Assembly (NCBI GenBank): GCA_028870115.1
Contig: JAGWQH010000066.1
Span: 1-38,004 of the forward strand
Length of the DNA stretch: 38,004 bases
Source: Candidatus Methylomirabilota bacterium
GTDB taxonomy: Bacteria > Methylomirabilota > Methylomirabilia > Methylomirabilales > Methylomirabilaceae
Direction: 5' to 3'
In this document: one piece after another, positions 32,018 through 38,004 of the stretch
Layout: every line of letters begins with the position of its first letter
How positions within the stretch are numbered: the stretch's first letter is position 1
Program-made: the position numbers and the translations under genes
The notes under the pieces: generated by a model
Told to the model about the DNA's origin: nothing
Seen by the model: only the letters and a program-made list of their open reading frames with translations
Databases searched by the model: none

Positions 32018-32893
32018 CTACTGAAGCAGCCCGGCGGCGATCGCTGCCTCTTCGGCCGGCTTGAACTGCTCGACCTTGACGCGGACGTATCCCTTCGTTC
32101 GCTGAAGGTCCATCAATGTTCTATCCGCGGGATTGTTATAGTTCAGCTTGGTGAAAGCAGTGGCAATCTTTTCTACGAGGGCGCTGTCCAGATCGCCCCG
32201 TACGGTCCAGACATAGTCGATGTAAGGGGGTGTCGTCCAAAAGACCTGCACCTTGTTTGGATCGACCTTCTTGGCCTGAACGAGCTTATCCCACACCGCT
32301 TCGTTTAAGGCTCCGGCGTCCACCTTTCCGCTCTCCACCCACAAGACCGTGGCGTCATGAGCCCCGCTGAAGCTGAATTTGGCGAAGTCTTTTTCTGGGT
32401 CGATGCCTTTCTGCAGCAGGAAATAGCGTGGCATGAGGTGACCTGATGTCGAGCTGACACTTCCAAACGAGAAGGTCTTGCCCTTCAAGTCAGTCAGGGC
32501 CTTGATACCGGTTTCCGGCCTGGTGATAAATTTGCTGTGAAAGCGCAGGTCCTCCTCCCGGCTCACCACCGGAATCGCATTGCCGGTCCGCCTCCGAGCT
32601 TGGACAAAGGTGAACCCACCATACCAGACCAAGTCGAGTTTCTTGGCCGCCAGGGCTTCGACGGTCGCGGCGTAGTCCACTACGGGATAATATCTGACCG
32701 GGATGCCCAGCTCTTTACTCAGATATTCAGCGAAGGGCGCGTAGATCCGCATCAACTCAGTGGGATTCTCGTCCGGGATAGCCGAAACCCGTAGCTCCTT
32801 CGGTGTTTCAGACCAGGCAGGACTGAGTAATCCGAGGCTTACCACTATAGCTACCACACTTGATAAGCCGACATAAATCCATCGACGACCCAT
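32018..32893 (-). CDS. PhnD-like periplasmic binding protein, possibly for selenate
   Basis: A 291-residue exported binding protein with an N-terminal signal peptide (about 1-28, ending SPAWSE). The mature protein begins LRVSAIPDENPTELMRIYAP and has DYAATVEALAAKKLDLVWYG then GFTFVQARRRTG, FSFGSVSSTSGHLMPRYFL and GALNEAVWDKLV. These blocks place it in the PhnD-type family. The SAIPDExPTEL and GGFTFVQAR blocks recall the subgroup annotated as putative selenate ABC transporter binding proteins rather than phosphonate PhnD. No phn lyase genes are near, while selD and a selenoprotein gene are in this window, which fits selenium uptake. The ligand remains an inference. AGGGA precedes the ATG; it is the first gene of the operon. 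Confidence 0.8.
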   Translation of the reverse strand: MGRRWIYVGLSSVVAIVVSLGLLSPAWSETPKELRVSAIPDENPTELMRIYAPFAEYLSKELGIPVRYYPVVDYAATVEALAAKKLDLVWYGGFTFVQARRRTGNAIPVVSREEDLRFHSKFITRPETGIKALTDLKGKTFSFGSVSSTSGHLMPRYFLLQKGIDPEKDFAKFSFSGAHDATVLWVESGKVDAGALNEAVWDKLVQAKKVDPNKVQVFWTTPPYIDYVWTVRGDLDSALVEKIATAFTKLNYNNPADRTLMDLQRTKGYVRVKVEQFKPAEEAAIAAGLLQ

Positions 32894-32980
32894 GGGATTC
32901 CCTATGGCTGAAGGTGCTCTCTATTATGTCAGAGAGGTATGAAACAGGGCACAATTTCTCTTTTACACTAACGGCTTATA

Positions 32981-33014
32981 TCCAATAAGTCAAATTGGAA
33001 AATCCTATTGGATT
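32981..33014 (-). promoter_or_regulatory. Inverted repeats upstream of the importer operon
   Basis: About 90 nt before the binding-protein gene, TCCAAT-N7-ATTGGA (32981-32999) is followed at once by AATCC-N4-GGATT (33001-33014). Half-sites CCAAT and AGTCAA recur in both. They look like operator sites in the AT-rich promoter region of the importer operon. No regulator can be named. Confidence 0.4.
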
Positions 33015-33105
33015 GACTCAGCGTATCGGCCTGTTGTCCTGGAGTAACCGCTCTGACTGAGTGCTGAACGCAATGTTCTGCGAACAGGGGAGATTGAGGC
33101 AGGAT

Positions 33106-33155
33106 AAGAAAAAAGAGCCTCTCCGATCTTCAGGGGGGGTCAAATCGGAGAGGCT
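33106..33155 (-). terminator. Rho-independent terminator after the glycine-zipper lipoprotein
   Basis: On the minus strand a perfect 12-bp stem (AGCCTCTCCGAT / ATCGGAGAGGCT, plus 33116-33155) is followed by CUUUUUUCUU. It lies about 40 nt past the stop at 33195 and separates this gene from the importer operon. Confidence 0.85.
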
Positions 33156-33194
33156 AGGGGAAGCGCGTCGCAAGAAGGATTCAGGATGGACGGG

Positions 33195-33434
33195 CTACTT
33201 CGTGGCCTTCTTGATATCCTCCCAAAGAGCGCCTGTCGCCGTCCCGACAGCGCCACCCACTACGGCTCCGGTGAGTGGACTGCCGGCCATGGCGCCGAAC
33301 GCCGCGCCACCGGCCGCGCCGATGGCGCCGCCGCTCAAGGCACGCTGTTGGCGCGTCGACATCCCGGCGCACCCGGTGGTCAGCGCGAGCACCAGTACAC
33401 CTAACGCAATCCGTTTAGACATTGCTCCGCTCAT
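33195..33434 (-). CDS. Glycine-zipper (YMGG-like) lipoprotein, internal start
   Basis: From ATG 33434 the frame encodes a 79-residue lipoprotein: signal peptide SKRIALGVLVLALTTGCAG with lipobox TTGC, then a glycine-zipper membrane segment (SGGAIGAAGGAAFGAMAGSP, LTGAVVGGAVGTATGALWED), like the OmpA-associated YMGG/SlyB group of outer-membrane lipoproteins. AAAGGAGG lies eight nt before the ATG, a much stronger ribosome site than expected by chance. It is followed by a clear terminator. I think this is a gene of its own that happens to lie in the frame of the receiver gene; expression as a fusion is the alternative. Confidence 0.72.
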   Translation of the reverse strand: MSGAMSKRIALGVLVLALTTGCAGMSTRQQRALSGGAIGAAGGAAFGAMAGSPLTGAVVGGAVGTATGALWEDIKKATK

Positions 33435-33866
33435 CTGGCCTGCCTCCTTTTGTCGTGTTGTCGAGACAGCACTCGCCTTTTTATTTTTGCTTTCTATTGA
33501 ACAAATATTCAAGAACTCATTGATTTTGAGAGGTTTTGGCAATAATCTCGTAATCCCGGCCCGCGCTACGATCTCAGGGTCAAGCACAGAAGAGTCGCCT
33601 GTGATAAGGATGATAGGGGTAACGGCATCGGACCTCCGGATAAAAGCAGCCGTCTCGAGGCCGGTCATTCCAGGCATCCGGTAGTCCATCAGGATGAGAT
33701 CGAAGGGACCATAGCACAAGGCATCCAAGCCGGCCAGACCGTCTTGGGCGGTCCGCACGTCGTAACCTGCCGTTTCAAGAAGGTCGGTCAGGAGTTCCCT
33801 GAAGGTTGGATCGTCATCCACGACGAGGACCTTCTGTCTTGCATCATCTAATTCTCGTGCGCCCAC
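33195..33866 (-). CDS. Response-regulator receiver domain in frame with a glycine-zipper lipoprotein
   Basis: A 223-residue frame. Residues about 10-125 are a CheY-like receiver: KVLVVDDD (acidic pocket), phosphorylation site D61 (LILMDYRMPGMTG), IILITGD and LLPKPLK with the conserved Lys. It has no output domain of the usual kind. Instead, with no stop codon between, the frame runs through a linker into a lipoprotein-like sequence with its own start and ribosome site (33434). Either the two are separate products of one frame, or a real fusion with a central membrane segment. GTG 33866 is chosen for its AAGGAG site; the frame is open to 33911. The sigma-54 regulator and kinase genes lie upstream on the same strand. 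Confidence 0.7.
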   Translation of the reverse strand: MGARELDDARQKVLVVDDDPTFRELLTDLLETAGYDVRTAQDGLAGLDALCYGPFDLILMDYRMPGMTGLETAAFIRRSDAVTPIILITGDSSVLDPEIVARAGITRLLPKPLKINEFLNICSIESKNKKASAVSTTRQKEAGQMSGAMSKRIALGVLVLALTTGCAGMSTRQQRALSGGAIGAAGGAAFGAMAGSPLTGAVVGGAVGTATGALWEDIKKATK

Positions 33867-34115
33867 TGTCTCATCTCCTTGCCTTCGCAAGAGGTAAAAG
33901 GCAAGCGGCATGCCAGGAATCCGACTTCGATCCAGAAAACGTATAATCCATATAAATACAGTGAGTTATATCTTTGTGTCTGACATACGTTCACTTCTAT
34001 CGTTTTTCGCAGGGTGTATGAACTGTGAGGTTGGCGAGTAATTTTTTCACTAGCGATGGGACAGAGGGGTGCGAAAAGGGGGGGCAGGCCAGCACAAGAG
34101 TGTAATTGTTACCGG

Positions 34116-34556
34116 TTAATGAACCGCTTTGGAAAGGTCGTCTGAAAGGACCTGGGCCTTCTGAGCTAAATTTTTCGCCTGCTGGAAGTCCTTGTTTGTA
34201 ACCGCCTCCCTGATCTGTGTGAGAAAGCTCTGGATGGTGTGGTAGGTCTCCGATTGGTCGGCCTTCAGCTTCTGCCGATCGATCGACAGCAGGGTCCGCT
34301 CGACTCCTTCGACCATAGCATGAACCTCCTCCGTCAGTCGTGTCTCGCTCTCGGCGTCTACCTGAGGCGACAAGCGTGGTGTTGGTGCCTCCGGACGCGC
34401 GGGGGCGTGGGGCGTCGCCGGACGCGCGGGGGCGTGGGGCGTCGCCGGACGCGCGGGGGCGTGGGGCGGAGGGGTTGACTTGAAGAGTGCCTCAATCTCG
34501 GCGCAGCCGGCCGCGAGAAAAAGACTCAGCAATATGACAATTGTGCGCGACGTCAT
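34116..34556 (-). CDS. Proline-rich lipoprotein with tandem PHAPARPAT repeats
   Basis: A 146-residue lipoprotein. The signal peptide (TSRTIVILLSLFLAAGCAE) ends in lipobox AAGC. The mature protein has a proline/alanine-rich spacer with nearly three copies of PHAPARPAT, and then a helical C-terminal domain (about 70-146, VHAMVEGVERTLLSIDRQKL, IREAVTNKDFQQAKNLAQKA). The spacer could let the helical part reach through the peptidoglycan. The start is ATG 34556 or GTG 34559. It lies 23 nt after the histidine kinase gene and may belong to that operon, as in envelope-stress systems. No family name is known to me. Confidence 0.7.
   Translation of the reverse strand: MTSRTIVILLSLFLAAGCAEIEALFKSTPPPHAPARPATPHAPARPATPHAPARPEAPTPRLSPQVDAESETRLTEEVHAMVEGVERTLLSIDRQKLKADQSETYHTIQSFLTQIREAVTNKDFQQAKNLAQKAQVLSDDLSKAVH
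34393..34468. repeat. 27-bp tandem repeat in the lipoprotein gene
   Basis: About 2.8 copies of a GC-rich 27-bp unit at 34393, 34420 and 34447, identical over the first two, each coding for PHAPARPAT. Being a multiple of three, copy-number change would only lengthen or shorten the spacer. Confidence 0.85.
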
Positions 34557-34579
34557 CACCGGGATGTCTGCACCCTCAC

Positions 34580-36385
34580 TTAAGCAGCAGCAAAGGAGAC
34601 CGTCATCGTGGTCCCTTGGCCCACCTTTGAGCCCACCTTAATGGTCCCTCCATGCATCTGGACGATCCGGTACACTAACGAAAGGCCGATCCCATTCCCG
34701 TCCGGCTTGGTAGTGTAGTAGAGACGGAATATTTTGTCGAGGTCTTCAGCGGGGATCCCTATTCCTTGATCGATCACGTGTGCGCGAATCACGCCGTCGA
34801 TGGCCTGGTCTGTCGCGAGGGTCACTGTGCCACCGTCAGGCATCGCCTGACACGCGTTAAGGACCAGATTAAGAAAGGCTTGCTGGAGCAACTCCGGGTC
34901 GCCATTGATCGGAGGAAGTCCGTCGTCAAGCCGAAAGGCGAATGTGATCCGACCTGCCGTCTCTTGCGCGTTAGTCGTTTGAGCGACCTTCTGGAGCAGC
35001 CCGTTCAGGTCCAGGGGCTTAAGCTGAAGCGTCTGGGGACGGACAAAACGAAGAAAGCCTTGTACGACACGATCAAGACGGTGAACCTCTCCACCGAGTA
35101 ATTCCAGGCTCTTGGCTATCTCTTTGGGGGGATCGTTCAGCTTCTGTTTCAACAGCTCCAAATGGATGATCATGGCGTTTAAAGGGTTCTTGACTTCGTG
35201 GGCCACACCTGACGTGAGCTTCCCAAGTTCCGCGAGCTTCTGGGAGTAGTCTACGAGCGACTGAATTTGTCGGAGCGGTTCAGTATTCGTAAGAATAACC
35301 ATGCCTCCGACCACGTCGCCCTGGTCCAGCACAGGATAGGCGGAGGCCAAGACATCCAGGGGAGCGTCGCGATCGCCCGGCACCTGAAGGGAGAGGTGCT
35401 TCACCGGCGAGCGTCGTCGGAAGACCTCACCCACTGCCGCTGCCAGAGGATGGGTGTCGCCCAGGATCTTTTGCAATGATTGACCGGCCGCGTTCATAAG
35501 AGGACAGGCGAGGAGAGCCTCGGCTACCGGATTGGCGAAGATGACTGCCTGCTCTCTGTTCAGCAGGATGATGGCGTCTTCGAGGCAGTGCACGATCCCT
35601 TCCAACCTGGCCTTTTCGCTCATGAGGGAGGACCGGTCCTCCTGAATCTGGCGTCCCAAGAGGTTGAGTTTTGTCGCAATCTGTCCTACCTCATCGTCGC
35701 GGATGGACGCAAAAGCCGTGTCAAACTCGCCACGCGCCATCCGATCAACTCCTTGAGCAATCTGACGTAACGGCACCACGACGAGGTTTGAGAGAGTAAA
35801 GGCGACGACCCAGGCGAGCGGGAAAGCGAGTACCGCCAGCACCAGGCTTCGCCGAACAGCGGCAGAGAGTTCTCGCCAGAGGAGGCTTCCGGCCAGCCCG
35901 AGTCGGACCGCCCCGAAAGGCCGGTCGTTAAGACTGAGCGGCAGCGTGGTCTCAAACACTTGGTGCTGGTGGGCCAATACGCCGATCTGCTGCAGAGGGT
36001 TCATCTGTAGCAACTGCTCGATTTGCTGACGTGGGAGCGCTAGGTGTCCTTCGCGGGATCGCTCGCTGTCCACCAGAATCCTGTCAGAGTGATCGGTGAT
36101 CATCGCATATACCAGGTGCGGGGAATAGCCGATGCTGGCATCGAGCAGCGCGCGAAGCTCACGGTCATGGCGCAGCGCAACCTCAGGACGGCTCCCGCGT
36201 GACCTGGCGACTGCCCGAGTGGCACCGGAGAATATCTGCTGGGCCTGAAGGGTGCCCTTTTCTGCCGCATCCTGCAGCACCAGGCGGGTTGTCGTGGAAA
36301 GGTGAACGATTGAGGCAACTGAGACGATCAGGAAGACCAGCAGGCTGATACCGAGGATTTGCTTACCCCGGATGCCGAGAGTCAT
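34580..36385 (-). CDS. Sensor histidine kinase of an NtrC-type two-component system
   Basis: A 601-residue membrane kinase. Helix 1 (about 10-30) and helix 2 (about 179-203) frame a 150-residue periplasmic sensor domain. Then come a HAMP domain (about 203-255), a PAS domain (about 256-370), HisKA with phospho-acceptor H396 (GVAHEVKNPLN) and an ATPase domain with N, G1 and G2 boxes (NLVLNACQAMPDG, VIDQGIGIPAEDLDKIF, GNGIGLSLVYRIV). The gene starts 6 nt after the stop of its regulator, so they are one operon. The signal is unknown; the downstream lipoproteins hint at the envelope. Confidence 0.92.
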   Translation of the reverse strand: MTLGIRGKQILGISLLVFLIVSVASIVHLSTTTRLVLQDAAEKGTLQAQQIFSGATRAVARSRGSRPEVALRHDRELRALLDASIGYSPHLVYAMITDHSDRILVDSERSREGHLALPRQQIEQLLQMNPLQQIGVLAHQHQVFETTLPLSLNDRPFGAVRLGLAGSLLWRELSAAVRRSLVLAVLAFPLAWVVAFTLSNLVVVPLRQIAQGVDRMARGEFDTAFASIRDDEVGQIATKLNLLGRQIQEDRSSLMSEKARLEGIVHCLEDAIILLNREQAVIFANPVAEALLACPLMNAAGQSLQKILGDTHPLAAAVGEVFRRRSPVKHLSLQVPGDRDAPLDVLASAYPVLDQGDVVGGMVILTNTEPLRQIQSLVDYSQKLAELGKLTSGVAHEVKNPLNAMIIHLELLKQKLNDPPKEIAKSLELLGGEVHRLDRVVQGFLRFVRPQTLQLKPLDLNGLLQKVAQTTNAQETAGRITFAFRLDDGLPPINGDPELLQQAFLNLVLNACQAMPDGGTVTLATDQAIDGVIRAHVIDQGIGIPAEDLDKIFRLYYTTKPDGNGIGLSLVYRIVQMHGGTIKVGSKVGQGTTMTVSFAAA

Positions 36386-36391
36386 CTGCTC

Positions 36392-37774
36392 TTATTCCCG
36401 TGCGGTCGCCGAGGAAGAAGTCTCTTCCCGATAGCGGGCCAACTTATTGTGCAGTGTCTTCAGGCTGATCCCGAGGATCTCGGCGGCCCGGGTTTTGTTC
36501 TGGTTCGTGCGTTCCAGCGTTGTGAGAATCAAGGCCTTTTCTGCAGCTTCAATGGTGATCCCGACAGGGATGTTGAGATCCGAAGTCGGCCCACGACGCT
36601 GACTGGGGAAATTGGGCGGCAGATCGGTTGAGGTGATTAAGTTTCCGTGGGCCACAAGGACGGCCCGCTCCAGCACATTCCGAAGCTCCCGGACGTTGCC
36701 GGGCCAATCGTGCTCGGTCAGGAGGGCTAGCGCGTCTGCGTCCACGCTTTGGACGGCTCTGCCGTATTTGTCATTGAACTCCTCAAGGAGCGCTCGGATA
36801 AGGAGGGGGAGGTCTTCCCGCCGCTCCCGCAAGGGGGGGAGGTGGATACTGAACACGTTCAACCGGTAGTAGAGGTCCTCGCGGATAAGGCCATCCTGGA
36901 CCGCTTGTGCCGGATCCTTATTTGTTGCGGCCACCACCCGGACATCCACGCGGATCTCTTTGCTTCCGCTCAAGCGGCGAAAGGCCCCCTCTTGGAGGAT
37001 CCGAAGGAACTTGGCCTGGGTGGAGACCTTCATCTCCGCGACCTCATCAAGAAAGATGGTCCCGCCTTCCGCCAGTTCAAAGCATCCCAGCCTCCGTTCG
37101 GTAGCGCCTGTAAAGGCCCCTTTCTCGTGACCGAAGATCTCACTCTCCAGCAGTGTCTCCGGAATAGCAGCGCAGTTGATCGGGACGAAGGGGCCGTGCT
37201 TGCGGGGAGAGAGATCGTGAATCGTCCGGGCTGCCAGCTCTTTTCCGGTGCCACTCCCTCCCCAGATCAAGACCGGCGCGGTGCTGGGCGCTGCCAATTC
37301 AAGCAGCCGGTAAACCTCCCGCATGGCTGGCGTGTCGCCAACCAGCGGGCCGAACCGGCCCAAGTGACGCACCTGGTGACGCAGTAGCCTGACCTCCTTC
37401 AACACCGCCCCGCGCTCGAGGGCTTTCTCTACAAGGACTCGGAGCCGTCCGATATCGACCGGCTTGGTAAGGTAATCGTAGGCTCCTTCTTGCATCGCTT
37501 GGACGGCGGTCTCGATGGTCCCCTGTCCGGTCAGAATGATCAGGGAGGGGAGGGTCGCATCGGTCTTGAGGGTGCGGAGGAGGGCGATGCCGTCCATCTT
37601 CGGCATGACGAGATCAGCGATAATCAGAGACGGCTGAAGTTCAGACGCCTTCTCCAGAGCCTCCTGACCGTCAGCCGCGGCAGTGACCGCGTATCCCCAG
37701 CCGGCGAGAAGCTCCTGCAGTCCCGCTCTTGAGGCAGGTTCGTCTTCTGCAATTAAGATCTTTGCTTTTGCCAT
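36392..37774 (-). CDS. Sigma-54-dependent response regulator (NtrC family)
   Basis: A 460-residue transcription activator. Receiver domain (about 4-118) with D54 (LIIADLVMPKMDG) and K104 (YLTKP); AAA+ domain (about 142-370) with Walker A GGSGTGKE (172-179) and the sigma-54-contacting GAFTGA loop (219-224), LAEGGTIFLDE Walker B; and a C-terminal Fis-type HTH (about 415-450, TRAAEILGISLKTLHNKL). All motifs needed for activating sigma-54 promoters are there. It heads the operon with the kinase. The promoter at 37821 and a pentanucleotide repeat in the leader lie just upstream. Confidence 0.95.
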   Translation of the reverse strand: MAKAKILIAEDEPASRAGLQELLAGWGYAVTAAADGQEALEKASELQPSLIIADLVMPKMDGIALLRTLKTDATLPSLIILTGQGTIETAVQAMQEGAYDYLTKPVDIGRLRVLVEKALERGAVLKEVRLLRHQVRHLGRFGPLVGDTPAMREVYRLLELAAPSTAPVLIWGGSGTGKELAARTIHDLSPRKHGPFVPINCAAIPETLLESEIFGHEKGAFTGATERRLGCFELAEGGTIFLDEVAEMKVSTQAKFLRILQEGAFRRLSGSKEIRVDVRVVAATNKDPAQAVQDGLIREDLYYRLNVFSIHLPPLRERREDLPLLIRALLEEFNDKYGRAVQSVDADALALLTEHDWPGNVRELRNVLERAVLVAHGNLITSTDLPPNFPSQRRGPTSDLNIPVGITIEAAEKALILTTLERTNQNKTRAAEILGISLKTLHNKLARYREETSSSATARE

Positions 37775-37782
37775 TGTGATCC

Positions 37783-37804
37783 TGAGATGAGATGAGATGA
37801 GATG
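37783..37804. repeat. Pentanucleotide tandem repeat in the regulator leader
   Basis: Plus strand TGAGA repeats 4.4 times (minus strand CTCAT-type units). It lies in the 5' untranslated region of the NtrC-type gene, ending nine nt before the ATG and directly beside the AGGA ribosome site. A change in copy number would alter leader structure and promoter-to-gene distance but not the reading frame. Confidence 0.85.
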
Positions 37805-37820
37805 TCTTCAACGCTACCGT

Positions 37821-37849
37821 ATCATAGGAGCTTTCGTCGATTTTGTGAA
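37821..37849 (-). promoter_or_regulatory. Sigma-70 promoter of the two-component operon
   Basis: On the minus strand TTCACA, a 17-nt spacer and TATGAT (five of six matches in each box), about 47 nt upstream of the regulator ATG. The transcript would include the pentanucleotide repeat. Confidence 0.6.
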
Positions 37850-37909
37850 GCATCGTTCATCACCGCGCTTGAAAACCTTTGCAACCCTGTGGTAATGTGC
37901 GATATCAAA

Positions 37910-38004
37910 ATGCGAAGCAGAGGCAGGCTCACAATCAGCACGCTCTTGGAACGATTCTGGATCTGGTTATTGGCGCTTTCCGTCATGATCCTGGCGAGCT
38001 GCGC
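37910..38004 (+). CDS. Lipoprotein N-terminus (partial; runs off the window)
   Basis: From ATG 37910 the frame reads MRSRGRLTISTLLERFW and then IWLLALSVMILASC up to the window end: a basic n-region, a hydrophobic core and a lipobox LASC. So a plus-strand lipoprotein gene begins here, divergent from the two-component operon. An in-frame ATG at 37895 is an alternative; neither has a good ribosome site. A weak promoter-like pair TTGAAA-N18-TAATGT lies at 37869-37898, which would leave almost no leader. The rest of the protein is beyond the window. Confidence 0.6.
   Translation, partial: MRSRGRLTISTLLERFWIWLLALSVMILASC

Noticed and set aside
29475-32893. Phosphonate utilisation operon
   Set aside because: The transporter is PhnCDE-like, but no phn degradation genes accompany it, and the binding protein's blocks look closer to the putative selenate subgroup. 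Kept as an alternative only.

Overview
This is a dense bacterial chromosome segment with moderately high GC. It carries housekeeping genes (secA, purE/D/H/N, pyrE, clpB, selD, tRNA-Glu) and one tRNA-targeted genomic island. Diderm physiology is suggested by several lipoprotein signal peptides, an ArnT/PMT-type glycosyltransferase, a bactofilin and a sigma-54 two-component system. The mix, especially a short UxxC GrdB-like selenoprotein, reminds me of NC10/Methylomirabilota-type bacteria, but that is recognition rather than proof; only a database search would fix the taxon.

Layout. 1-1281 (minus): secA 5' end, then an M23 peptidase with its own promoter and terminator. 1429-10759 (minus): a close-packed run purN-purH-purD-purE-PMT-GT2-flippase-like-PAP2-selD, probably one long transcript joining purine synthesis, lipid-linked sugar chemistry and selenophosphate synthesis. 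11045-11649: an ankyrin-repeat gene and a broken upstream repeat. 11763-20477: an att-bounded segment at tRNA-Glu. It holds an excisionase-like HTH, a primase/RecA-type helicase and small genes on the minus strand, a zinc-finger protein, a tyrosine integrase and several envelope hypotheticals on the plus strand, and also pyrE with a small partner gene. 20565-24781: holin-like membrane protein, fatty-acyl-AMP ligase, a hypothetical, a DUF218 protein and a bactofilin. 24856-27453: clpB. 27498-33014: a selenium-themed region with a palindromic repeat, a UGA-containing selenoprotein B-like gene, an MNT/HEPN toxin-antitoxin pair, a relic of a second selenoprotein copy, and a four-gene ABC importer of the phosphonate/selenate type. 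33195-37849 (minus): a receiver protein running in frame into a lipoprotein, a proline-rich lipoprotein, and a histidine kinase/sigma-54 regulator pair. The window ends in the start of a plus-strand lipoprotein.

The most striking content is selenium biology. Two genes that look truncated, selD and the GrdB-like gene, are each restored to full length by reading one in-frame UGA as selenocysteine, with a hairpin just downstream of each UGA. The nearby ABC transporter has a binding protein resembling those proposed to import selenate. Together they suggest a selenium uptake, activation and use module. No selA, selB or selC was seen in this window.
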